This document shows, piece by piece, positions 9,147 through 16,500 of a DNA stretch of 64,000 bases. Source of the stretch: an uncultured Lachnospiraceae bacterium. Its GTDB lineage: Bacteria > Bacillota > Clostridia > Lachnospirales > Lachnospiraceae. Under the pieces are notes generated by a model. That model searched no databases, was not told where the DNA came from, and saw only the letters and a list, made by a program, of their open reading frames with translations. The number at the start of each line of letters is the position of its first letter. Position 1 is the first letter of the stretch. The stretch lies in contig CAJTSL010000011.1 of the NCBI GenBank assembly GCA_910578845.1, forward strand, positions 23,147 through 87,146, read 5' to 3'. A program made the translations under genes and the position numbers.

Positions 9147-10625
9147 CTACATCTGAATGTCATGCTTTACAATGTCCATTGCTGCCAAGCCGTCCGCATA
9201 GAACGAAATCCCATCCGCCGACATATCGGTGTATATTGTCAGGGACAGCACATGTTCTCCGTCATTTACGAAGATTTCCACACTGAAGCTATCTAAAATG
9301 ACCCGTAGTTTCACGCTGCCCCTCTCGCTTCTGACATGGGCGCTTCTCCGATGGAGGATCGCCCTTCTAGAGCCGGAAGCCTCTCTGTCCACTTCCACAA
9401 CCGAATCATAAGGCATGAAATGAATGTCGGTATGATGAACGTCGTCCTGTGCAACGCGCAACACAAATTTCCGATAGAGCTCCTGTCCGCTTCCGGGACG
9501 AAGCGACAATTCTATATCTACTTTCCTGCCTTCAATGCCATCTAACTTCTTCTCACCTGAGAAAACAACATTCTCATATTTTACCTCTGCTCCGTGCAAT
9601 GCCGCAAGCTCCCGGACAGGCCGCTGATAGAGCCTTCCGTTTTGGATCGAAAGCTCTCTTGGTATGCTCATCTGCCCAAACCACGGTAAAGGCGTCTGAC
9701 GGACATTACAAGTATCCCAATTCTGCATCCAGCCTATCATAATCCGTCTTCCATCCGGAGCAAGAAGCGTCTGCGGCGCATAAAAGTCAATGCCATAATC
9801 AATTGCCTGGTCACTTTCTTCCTCAAACGTATCCGTTTCTTCATCATAACTGCCAATCAGGCAAAGCGTTCCATTGCCGCTATGGTACTCTTCCCCGGCA
9901 ATCATCTCTGTCGGGCTCGCAAGCAACACGCCTTTTCCGTCTAATACGAAGAAATCCGGGCATTCCCACATCATGCCAAATCGCATATGGTTTGCCACCA
10001 GTACTTTGACAAGTTCCCATTGCATGGCATCTTCGGATCTATACAACAATACCTGTCCGTCTCCGTCCGCCGTAGCATTCCCTGCCACGAAACAATAAGA
10101 GCCATCCGCCTTGCGCCATATTTTCGGGTCACGGAAATCATAACGGCTTGCGCCTTCTGGCAACGATCCTTCCTCTGCAACCGGATTGCCTGCATATTTT
10201 TCGTAATCTATGCCATCTCCTATCGCGACACATTGCGTCTGTATGTCCTTCGTGCCATGAGCCGTTTCCTCTTTCCTCACACCCGTATACAATAACAAAT
10301 GTCTCCCGTCGGGAAGCGTGAGCGCGCTTCCCGAGAAACAGCCTGCCCTATCATAATCCGAATCGGGAGCAATCGCAACGGGCAGATGCCGCCACTGCAA
10401 CAAATCCTTGCTCACCGCATGCCCCCAGTGCATCGGCCCCCAATACGTACTGTAAGGATGGTATTGATAAAATAAATGATACTCTCCGTTATAAAAAGAA
10501 AACCCATTCGGATCGTTTAGCCAACCGATACGGGGCGAAAAGTGAACTCCAGGCCTTTCTGCCCCATCAACTGTACTTTCCGCTTCTTCTTCATATTTTC
10601 GTGCTTCAGATAATGCCTGGCTCAT
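9147..10625 (-). CDS. Glycoside hydrolase family 32 (sucrose-6-phosphate hydrolase / fructosidase)
   Basis: 492 residues with the GH32 catalytic triad: nucleophile in WLNDPNG (Asp38), transition-state Asp in RDP (Asp166) and acid/base Glu in MWECPDFF (Glu221). A five-bladed beta-propeller is followed by a C-terminal beta-sandwich (about residues 340-492). It has no signal peptide and so hydrolyses sucrose(-phosphate) or fructo-oligosaccharides in the cytoplasm. No PTS or sugar kinase is adjacent, so whether the substrate is phosphorylated is open. It lies 34 bases after the 176-residue hypothetical gene on the same strand and could be co-transcribed with it. Confidence 0.9.
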   Translation of the reverse strand: MSQALSEARKYEEEAESTVDGAERPGVHFSPRIGWLNDPNGFSFYNGEYHLFYQYHPYSTYWGPMHWGHAVSKDLLQWRHLPVAIAPDSDYDRAGCFSGSALTLPDGRHLLLYTGVRKEETAHGTKDIQTQCVAIGDGIDYEKYAGNPVAEEGSLPEGASRYDFRDPKIWRKADGSYCFVAGNATADGDGQVLLYRSEDAMQWELVKVLVANHMRFGMMWECPDFFVLDGKGVLLASPTEMIAGEEYHSGNGTLCLIGSYDEETDTFEEESDQAIDYGIDFYAPQTLLAPDGRRIMIGWMQNWDTCNVRQTPLPWFGQMSIPRELSIQNGRLYQRPVRELAALHGAEVKYENVVFSGEKKLDGIEGRKVDIELSLRPGSGQELYRKFVLRVAQDDVHHTDIHFMPYDSVVEVDREASGSRRAILHRRSAHVRSERGSVKLRVILDSFSVEIFVNDGEHVLSLTIYTDMSADGISFYADGLAAMDIVKHDIQM

Positions 10626-10659
10626 GATCTTACCCTCTTTATCTCAAATTTTTCCTGAA

Positions 10660-11190
10660 TTATCTTTTCCATTTTTCAAGCTTATATCCCTTTTGCGCCA
10701 ATGTCTCACGGAACGCTTCCGCAAAGTCTAAGAATTTCTCCCGCTCCTGTGGCTGATATATGTTCTTTGGCCCATACATTGTCTTCCGATCCGTTCCTTC
10801 TATCTTTAATAATTCGCCGTAGCTCCCATAGCCTTTTTCATATTGAAAACATACTTGATGATATTTCGGGTCATGAGATACATTCACGACCTTGCTCATG
10901 TCAATATGGCAGGCATCCGTATGCTCTTTTAACGCATTGTCGATCTGAATCAGCACCAAATCAAAATCGCTTTGGCGATATCCGACAATATAATAATAAA
11001 ACGACGTCGTATTGGTATCGAAAACCCAACCCGTCTCAAATTTCGAACTGGTCATATAGGCATACAGAATTTCATAACTGTCACCGTTCTCTACCGTTTC
11101 GTTAAAAATCTCCCGCATCCTTTTTTTCTGTGCTTCACACTCTGTTGCATCATAGTCCGGTTCAACCGGTTTCTTTGAAAATAATCCCAT
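10660..11190 (-). CDS. Hypothetical protein (176 aa)
   Basis: I do not recognise this family. It is a soluble acidic protein starting MGLFSKKPVEPDYDATECEA, with no signal peptide, membrane helix or known motif. The middle region (FYYYIVGYRQSDFDLVLIQI) looks like an alternating beta/alpha domain. A clear AAAGGAG precedes the start. It sits directly upstream of the GH32 gene on the same strand and may share its transcript. Confidence 0.7.
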   Translation of the reverse strand: MGLFSKKPVEPDYDATECEAQKKRMREIFNETVENGDSYEILYAYMTSSKFETGWVFDTNTTSFYYYIVGYRQSDFDLVLIQIDNALKEHTDACHIDMSKVVNVSHDPKYHQVCFQYEKGYGSYGELLKIEGTDRKTMYGPKNIYQPQEREKFLDFAEAFRETLAQKGYKLEKWKR

Positions 11191-11327
11191 GTTGCTTCAC
11201 TCCTTTATACTGCAAACTTTTTCTCCATTATAGCATCTGTCAAAAGCGTTTACAATTAAGTATTGATACTTATGCCAAATCCGCGTGCCAATAAACGATT
11301 TTTTACAAACCGAATTTCTGCAATAAG

Positions 11328-11379
11328 TTGCGAAAACAGCCAGTTCCAGTTATAATATGAATAAATGCAATAACTGGAA
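11328..11379 (+). promoter_or_regulatory. Promoter with overlapping palindromic operator of flavin reductase gene
   Basis: -35 TTGCGA (11328-11333), 17-base spacer, -10 TATAAT (11351-11356). A perfect 10-base inverted repeat TTCCAGTTAT / ATAACTGGAA (11344-11353 and 11370-11379) overlaps the -10 box, the usual layout of a repressor operator. The centre-to-centre distance is 26 bases. Confidence 0.65.
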
Positions 11380-11454
11380 ATAGGATTCTGGTAACAAATT
11401 GGCTTAAAACAACCAAATCCTAAAGCACAATTAAACTTTGAAAGGAGATTAAAT

Positions 11455-11958
11455 ATGCATGCATTTCAACCATTTCCAATGAAAGAACTGGAATTTAACC
11501 CATTTGAGAAAATAGGAAAGGAATGGGCGCTCGTATCGGCCGGATCAAAACAAAAAGCCAACACGATGACCATCAGTTGGGGCGGTGTCGGCGTACTCTG
11601 GGGAAAGAATGTTGTTTTCCTTTTCGTACGTGATTCCCGATATACCAAAGAATTCATTGATGCAGGAGACCTGCTCTCTGTCTCTTTTTTAAATTCAGAA
11701 CATAAAGAAGCGCTTAGTTATTGCGGCTCACATTCCGGTAGAGACGAAGATAAAATAGAAAAAGCCGGACTAACCTGGAATTATAAGCATTCCATTCCTT
11801 TTATCGACGAAGGAAACCTCATTTTCCTATGCCAGAAACTTGCTGCAACCAGGATTACCGAAGATTCTTTCCTGGCACCTGGCATCCGGGAATGGTACAC
11901 AGATGGCGATATGCACACGATGTATGTCGCGGAAATTTTAGAAGTGCTGGCGCGCTAA
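11455..11958 (+). CDS. Flavin reductase family protein
   Basis: 167 residues, with the split-barrel flavin reductase fold suggested by NTMTISWGGVGVLWGKNVVF and FIDAGDLLSVSFLN. These segments correspond to the FMN-binding strands and the SVSFLN strand common in clostridial members. Such proteins bind FMN and move electrons from NAD(P)H or serve as small flavoproteins. It is monocistronic, preceded by GAAAGGAG and a promoter with an overlapping palindrome, so it is probably repressed under some condition, perhaps redox-related. Conserved residues alone do not define the partner. Confidence 0.85.
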   Translation: MHAFQPFPMKELEFNPFEKIGKEWALVSAGSKQKANTMTISWGGVGVLWGKNVVFLFVRDSRYTKEFIDAGDLLSVSFLNSEHKEALSYCGSHSGRDEDKIEKAGLTWNYKHSIPFIDEGNLIFLCQKLAATRITEDSFLAPGIREWYTDGDMHTMYVAEILEVLAR

Positions 11959-12032
11959 AAGAAACGGCATGTGGCGCGGAAAAACACCCGGTGCTTTTCA
12001 CTGCCCATGCCGTCTAACCGTATGAATGCCCA

Positions 12033-12416
12033 TCATTGACATTCATTGTATTGAATTCCATTCACTCTAAATGGCTTAGAAGCATCTATGCCAAAGCAAC
12101 GCATGACTTTTATCAGATTTTGTGCATAACACCCATGAGGAAAAGCATCCGCTTCTGCCACATTCCCTACGCCATCTATGCTATCCCCCCAGAGAAGATA
12201 CTCTAGTGCCGCCGCCATGCCCTGCGCTTCCAAATAGGCTTCATAATCGCATATATGATCTTCGTCCGACACCTCTACACCCTTTGCTGTAATAGTCAGG
12301 ACATGACCGCTTTGTATGATGATTTTAGTCCCCTGCGCCAGATTAACGGCGTTCCCGGCTATATTGACGCTTGTCCTTGCCGCAAGCACCGCATCCCTAT
12401 CCAATGCATATCGCAT
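12033..12416 (-). CDS. Unrecognised protein, last gene of four-gene cluster
   Basis: 127 residues, soluble, no signal peptide. The N-terminus (MRYALDRDAVLAARTSVNIA) leads into a short beta-rich stretch and a helical C-terminus. I do not recognise the family. AGGTGG lies six bases before the ATG. It follows the preceding gene's stop by 13 bases and is clearly part of the same minus-strand operon. Confidence 0.65.
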   Translation of the reverse strand: MRYALDRDAVLAARTSVNIAGNAVNLAQGTKIIIQSGHVLTITAKGVEVSDEDHICDYEAYLEAQGMAAALEYLLWGDSIDGVGNVAEADAFPHGCYAQNLIKVMRCFGIDASKPFRVNGIQYNECQ

Positions 12417-12429
12417 AACTTCCCACCTG

Positions 12430-13557
12430 TCAGAGTGCTTCTAATCTACTAATAAATTCCTGATAAAACCGTTTCTCCATTTCCCTGCTCCGTGCCGCCT
12501 CGGGCGTTGTGGCACGATAAGGCGCTAGCGGATGTTCTAAGGCATATAACGCTTCCCTTGCCACTCTTGCAGCGGACTGTACGGAATTCCCTAATATACC
12601 CTGTTCATTTTCTACATGTTGCCCCTTTAAGATCCCTTTTAAGACTCTTTGCGCCATAATCTGCGATATATGTCCGAGTTTACCGCTACTTCCCGTTCCT
12701 AACCCATCTACGCCCGACGCCCGTGCCGCTTCCATCCATGCTTGTCTTACGCTTTCTGGCGCATTTTTCCCTATCTGTTTAAATGAGCGCTCCCATGCGT
12801 CCTGCTCTGTATTCTGTTGGAACAATGTATCCAACAAATCTTCAGAGACAGGCGCATCATTGCCTGCAACTGAAAAACGATCCTTTTCATTCCCGTTTCC
12901 TGTCCCCGTCAATCTTTCATCCATAAAATCAGATATGCCATGTAATAGCTTCTCTGCCCTCTTTGCAAGTTCCATGTTATCAGCCTCATATTGCCCTTTT
13001 CTCCACGTGGCAAGCATGCTGACATAGTTTCTCTTTTCTAGAATGTTATCCGGCTGCGCGAAATGAAAGGAATCCTCTTCGCTCATAAGCGAATCCGCAT
13101 AGCCTTCCGTCTTCTGGATATATAAGCACAACGCTGTAAACTCCGTATAGTCTGCATTTTCAGGATCTATCTGATATGGATCAAATTCTTTCTCAAAGGC
13201 ATTTCCCTCACCGTCAATACCGTGAATCACATAGTTCCTTTCATCGCCGTTAACTTTTATGAGGATCTCAAAATTCTGCATGCTCGCCTGAAAAGAATAG
13301 GATGACTCTGCACCGCTTTCCTTAATGGTAAGCTCCCGTGTCTTGAAACTAGCCGTTATCCTCCTGGAATAGGAAAGCGGCGCTTTCACCGAAGGCGCTT
13401 CCTTCTTCTCTTCCATATCAGCGCCTGGCTTTATTAGCTCAGGCGCTGCATTTGCCAGCCATTGTAAAGCAGGCTGTCCGCCTTTCGCCGGTGATTTAGC
13501 GCTTCCCTGATACAAATTCCCATTCCAGTTTTTTGTTAACAATGCTCCAATTGCCAT
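12430..13557 (-). CDS. Unrecognised protein, paralogue of the 13671-14570 product
   Basis: 375 residues, starting MAIGALLTKNWNGN, with no signal peptide or membrane helix. The middle (about residues 95-210) aligns with the neighbouring protein: HGIDGEGNAFEKEFD versus KGVDENGNEFEQTIQ, then I-(D/N)-P, an Ala-Leu-x-x-Tyr helix, E-(K/R)-R-(N/D)-(Y/F) and a Gly-rich helical stretch. The C-terminal third is helical. GGGGAG precedes the ATG. I cannot assign a function. Together with its neighbours it forms a compact operon next to a recombinase scar. Confidence 0.75.
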   Translation of the reverse strand: MAIGALLTKNWNGNLYQGSAKSPAKGGQPALQWLANAAPELIKPGADMEEKKEAPSVKAPLSYSRRITASFKTRELTIKESGAESSYSFQASMQNFEILIKVNGDERNYVIHGIDGEGNAFEKEFDPYQIDPENADYTEFTALCLYIQKTEGYADSLMSEEDSFHFAQPDNILEKRNYVSMLATWRKGQYEADNMELAKRAEKLLHGISDFMDERLTGTGNGNEKDRFSVAGNDAPVSEDLLDTLFQQNTEQDAWERSFKQIGKNAPESVRQAWMEAARASGVDGLGTGSSGKLGHISQIMAQRVLKGILKGQHVENEQGILGNSVQSAARVAREALYALEHPLAPYRATTPEAARSREMEKRFYQEFISRLEAL

Positions 13558-13670
13558 CTATCTTATCTCCCCTGTTGTTTCAGCGTCCAGGTCTAATCCC
13601 TGTAGCGTTTTTGTTTCAGTATACCAATATCCATGGTGTTTTGCAAATCTTCTTTCAACGCTTCCGCTAT

Positions 13671-14570
13671 TCAATTCTTATCTGTCGCAATTGAAGCCTC
13701 TCCAACCCCTTCTAATTCTTGTGCCGCTTCATGATCATTCATCAAAGGCGACGGTTTCGAAAGCTCGATGCTCGTGACCATCTTCGCACCTCCGATTTGG
13801 TTCGTGATCAAAAGCGTCTTGGAACCGTCCGCATTGGTGATGATTTCAGACTCGCTCTTACCCTCACCGCCCATTCCTGCGTCATCCTTTGTTTCGCTAC
13901 CTTTTTCCGTGTTTGTTTCCTCCGTAGCAGCCACTTGTTGCATCCGCCGCTGCAAAGGATTCTGCATATAGGAAAACAAAGCGCTCAGCCCATTATTCTC
14001 ACTATCAAAGCCACTATCTTTTCTTTTTTGTATGAAATCCTGATACATTTTCATGCTGTATTGATAGTAATCGACTAGTTTTCTTTGCCCAAGCGTCTGC
14101 ATATCCCGTATCTGCCTTTGGAACATCGAAATAAAATCCCTTCTTTCATGCAGTCCCATTTCCCCGGCGGACGGGTCTTGGGGCAGAGATGTAAACCCAC
14201 CGTTTTTCTTTACGCCCAGATAAGCTTCCAAGGCACGCATTTCTACGAGCGTTGCACATCTGGGATTAATCTTATTGATCTGTATTGTCTGTTCAAATTC
14301 ATTGCCATTTTCATCCACTCCCTTTGCTACCATTGTAGGATCTTCTTCCGTGGATCCTTCCGCATACTTAAGATAAAAAGACAGTCCCGAACCGTTACCG
14401 CCAGAATATAGCGTATCCTCATCCTTCAAATAAACCTGATATACCTTTGGGCGCACATTTGCCACCCGGTTCATCTGCTCGCCAAAACCTTCGGCAGATT
14501 TTCCTTTCTTAGGAAATCCTGCCTGGAACGGTGACGCGTCCCCATATGATGATATTCCGTGTATTCCCAT
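13671..14570 (-). CDS. Unrecognised protein with MGIxGISSYG N-terminus
   Basis: 299 residues. The N-terminus MGIHGISSYGDASPFQAGFP, followed by a low-complexity linker, resembles the signal-less N-termini I recall from uncharacterised Lachnospiraceae families (DUF6033/DUF4885-like); this is memory, not a search. The central domain is shared with the adjacent 375-residue protein. The tail is Glu/Lys/Gly-rich and probably disordered. A perfect AAAGGAGG lies eight bases before the start. Possible roles include an exported or surface protein without a classical signal, but nothing here proves it. Confidence 0.75.
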   Translation of the reverse strand: MGIHGISSYGDASPFQAGFPKKGKSAEGFGEQMNRVANVRPKVYQVYLKDEDTLYSGGNGSGLSFYLKYAEGSTEEDPTMVAKGVDENGNEFEQTIQINKINPRCATLVEMRALEAYLGVKKNGGFTSLPQDPSAGEMGLHERRDFISMFQRQIRDMQTLGQRKLVDYYQYSMKMYQDFIQKRKDSGFDSENNGLSALFSYMQNPLQRRMQQVAATEETNTEKGSETKDDAGMGGEGKSESEIITNADGSKTLLITNQIGGAKMVTSIELSKPSPLMNDHEAAQELEGVGEASIATDKN

Positions 14571-14618
14571 CTAATAATCCTCCTTTTATATTAAAAACAT
14601 GACACAACCTGCATGTCT

Positions 14619-15368
14619 CTATTTTCTTTTCCCTTGAAAACTCTCCAATAAAATATTGGCTTTAAAAGAAGAAAAAATCTGCATTGCTAAAGCATCCATA
14701 TTCACTGTTGTCTGCGGTTCCCCCTTCATTGGTTTCACTGCTGCACATTTCATAAAATACGCCGATTGCGCCATCCTTTTAGAAAGCGCTTTCTTCTCTG
14801 CAAGCTCTTCTAACTGTTCCAGCCATTCTTCCCTACGCTTCTTCCGACGCTCCCAGAAACTCTCTTTCGCCTTTTCATTGAATGCAGCCTGCCCTTTCCC
14901 GTTCCTAAATCCAAGGCGCCAGCTTTCCACACGGCTCTCTTCTTTCGTTGCGCCGAAATAGAAAATGCAAAATTTGGAGCCGCAAACGCTGCTCCATGCA
15001 TCAGGCTGCGCAAAATTGGATTGCAAAGTATCCAGGACCCACTGTTCATATGCCGGGTCATTTTTCATCGCTTCAAATCCTTCATCCGAAATCATCACCG
15101 AAACCGAATCCATCAAATTCGAATCATGCACTGGCAAAGAACTGATTTTATCATAAATATACTGCTTGTATTCCTCCATGGACATGTCAGCCGTCCCCTG
15201 TAGATGCGATGGCTCTGTGGCGCTTCCCATTTCTATTTTCTCCGTGTTCTTCCCGGTCAACGCATCATAAAACGCGCTGCCATTTACTTGCTTGTTCTGC
15301 GCCTGGCAAGTTTTTGCCATCATATGACAGATCCTTGTCATATAGCTAAAATTCATTGCACCACTCAT
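14619..15368 (-). CDS. DUF6033-like protein, first gene of four-gene cluster
   Basis: 249 residues from the ATG at 15368, which has AAAGGAG five bases upstream; the open frame continues 33 codons upstream to 15467 with a weaker case. The central part (YKQYIYDKISSLP, FEAMKNDPAYEQWVLDTL, FGATKEESRVESW) resembles an uncharacterised Lachnospiraceae family I tentatively recall as DUF6033. The C-terminal region is a long charged helix (FWERRKKRREEWLEQLEEL). No signal peptide. It leads the operon and ends 48 bases before the next gene. Function unknown. Confidence 0.7.
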   Translation of the reverse strand: MSGAMNFSYMTRICHMMAKTCQAQNKQVNGSAFYDALTGKNTEKIEMGSATEPSHLQGTADMSMEEYKQYIYDKISSLPVHDSNLMDSVSVMISDEGFEAMKNDPAYEQWVLDTLQSNFAQPDAWSSVCGSKFCIFYFGATKEESRVESWRLGFRNGKGQAAFNEKAKESFWERRKKRREEWLEQLEELAEKKALSKRMAQSAYFMKCAAVKPMKGEPQTTVNMDALAMQIFSSFKANILLESFQGKRK

Positions 15369-15511
15369 TCCGGCTCCTTTCTGGTTTATGAAGTTCAAAA
15401 CCCAGTATTGATCTCCTTTACTAATAAAACGAATCAAACGCTGCATAAGTTTCACTGACTGCATCATTTATATATTTAACGCCATATTTTCTTGTTGTAA
15501 TGGAATATGGG

Positions 15512-15655
15512 TTAAACCAGATAGGGATAGCAGATGTCGATTTGCGGTGTCCGTTTCTCATCCTTTTTCTCACGTTCATGGATTACGATTTTATCCACAG
15601 ATGCGTTTAGGATTTTGGGTGTTAGTTCGTCAATGCGGGGGTAGTTTTTGACGCT
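15512..15655 (-). pseudogene. C-terminal remnant of a large serine recombinase
   Basis: The minus-strand reading gives 47 residues and a stop, including NYPRIDELTPKILN, DKIVIHEREKKD and QIDICYPYLV. This matches the C-terminal tail pattern of TndX/DUF4368-type serine recombinases from integrative elements. No start, catalytic serine domain or zinc-ribbon is present, and the frame breaks upstream. It is therefore a scar of a lost mobile element. The neighbouring 15656-15836 bases hold no intact gene. Confidence 0.6.
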
Positions 15656-15836
15656 CAAATTGCTGTAAATAGGACAGGCACTGCTGGAGTTGTTTCAGCA
15701 CTTCTGGTTTCATGGTGAGAAACAGCGTTGTATGGGCAGGGATTTTTTAACTGGCTTCCTGCCAAGCTCCGATATGCTATGTACAGATATGTTTTTCTTT
15801 GTATGAGCAGATGGACAACCGCCCGAAAAAGGACAT

Positions 15837-15877
15837 AAAAAAATCCCTCCAAACTTCAAAAACTAAGTCCAGAGGGA
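15837..15877 (-). terminator. Terminator of the Nim-like gene
   Basis: On the minus strand TCCCTCTGGACTT and AAGTTTGGAGGGA form a stem with a short loop, followed by seven Ts. It lies about 75 bases past the stop at 15952. Confidence 0.7.
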
Positions 15878-15951
15878 AATAAGGTATGACAAAACATCCC
15901 ACCATGACTTCGTTTTTTATATGGTGGGTCACAACAATAAGCGATGATAAG

Positions 15952-16443
15952 CTACCATTTCTTTTTCGCAATTTCTATTGCTTCTTTTCCTGTCATATGC
16001 TCAACAGATAGTTCCATCATGCATAAAGCTTTCCATTCTCTTGCAATTTCTTGATTTCTGTTTTCTATGCTATCTGTTGGATGATATTTAATTGCTAACC
16101 TTTCAACTGCTTCTCTAATTTCATTTTCATCCTCCAATATGCATATTTTACCAAATACAATTACACTTTTAAAATATGTTGTATATTTTTCTGGAATTAT
16201 CTCGTCTTGGGCGATTACGCAAAAGGATGCTTTACTGCATTTCCTTATGGCATCTATTTTGTGTCCCACTTTTGCACCGTGAAAATAAATTTTAGAATTG
16301 TCATAAACATAACTGATAGGAACAGCATATGGGTATTCATTATCACCCAGTAATGCCAATACCCCAGAAGTTCCTTTCTCAAGCAGTTCAATATTTTCTT
16401 TATTGCTTAAAATTTGCTTTTTTCTTCTCATTTCTCTAAACAT
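15952..16443 (-). CDS. Pyridoxamine 5'-phosphate oxidase-fold protein (Nim-like)
   Basis: 163 residues. The pattern MRRKKQILSN, GTSGVLALLGDNEYPYAVPI, YFHGAKVGHKIDAI matches the FMN-binding split-barrel group that includes NimA-type 5-nitroimidazole reductases. Clostridial members are common and most are not proven resistance genes. GGAGGAG precedes the start. The gene is visibly richer in A and T than its neighbours and sits beside a recombinase remnant, which suggests acquisition. It has its own terminator. Resistance function is inference only. Confidence 0.8.
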   Translation of the reverse strand: MFREMRRKKQILSNKENIELLEKGTSGVLALLGDNEYPYAVPISYVYDNSKIYFHGAKVGHKIDAIRKCSKASFCVIAQDEIIPEKYTTYFKSVIVFGKICILEDENEIREAVERLAIKYHPTDSIENRNQEIAREWKALCMMELSVEHMTGKEAIEIAKKKW

Positions 16444-16500
16444 ATCTCTTCATCTCCTCCAAATAAAATGTTCACTCCACATTGTTGCGCCTGTTTCATT

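Noticed and set aside
15777..15971. Minus-strand open frame of 64 codons
   Set aside because: It crosses the terminator of the Nim-like gene and has no recognisable sequence.
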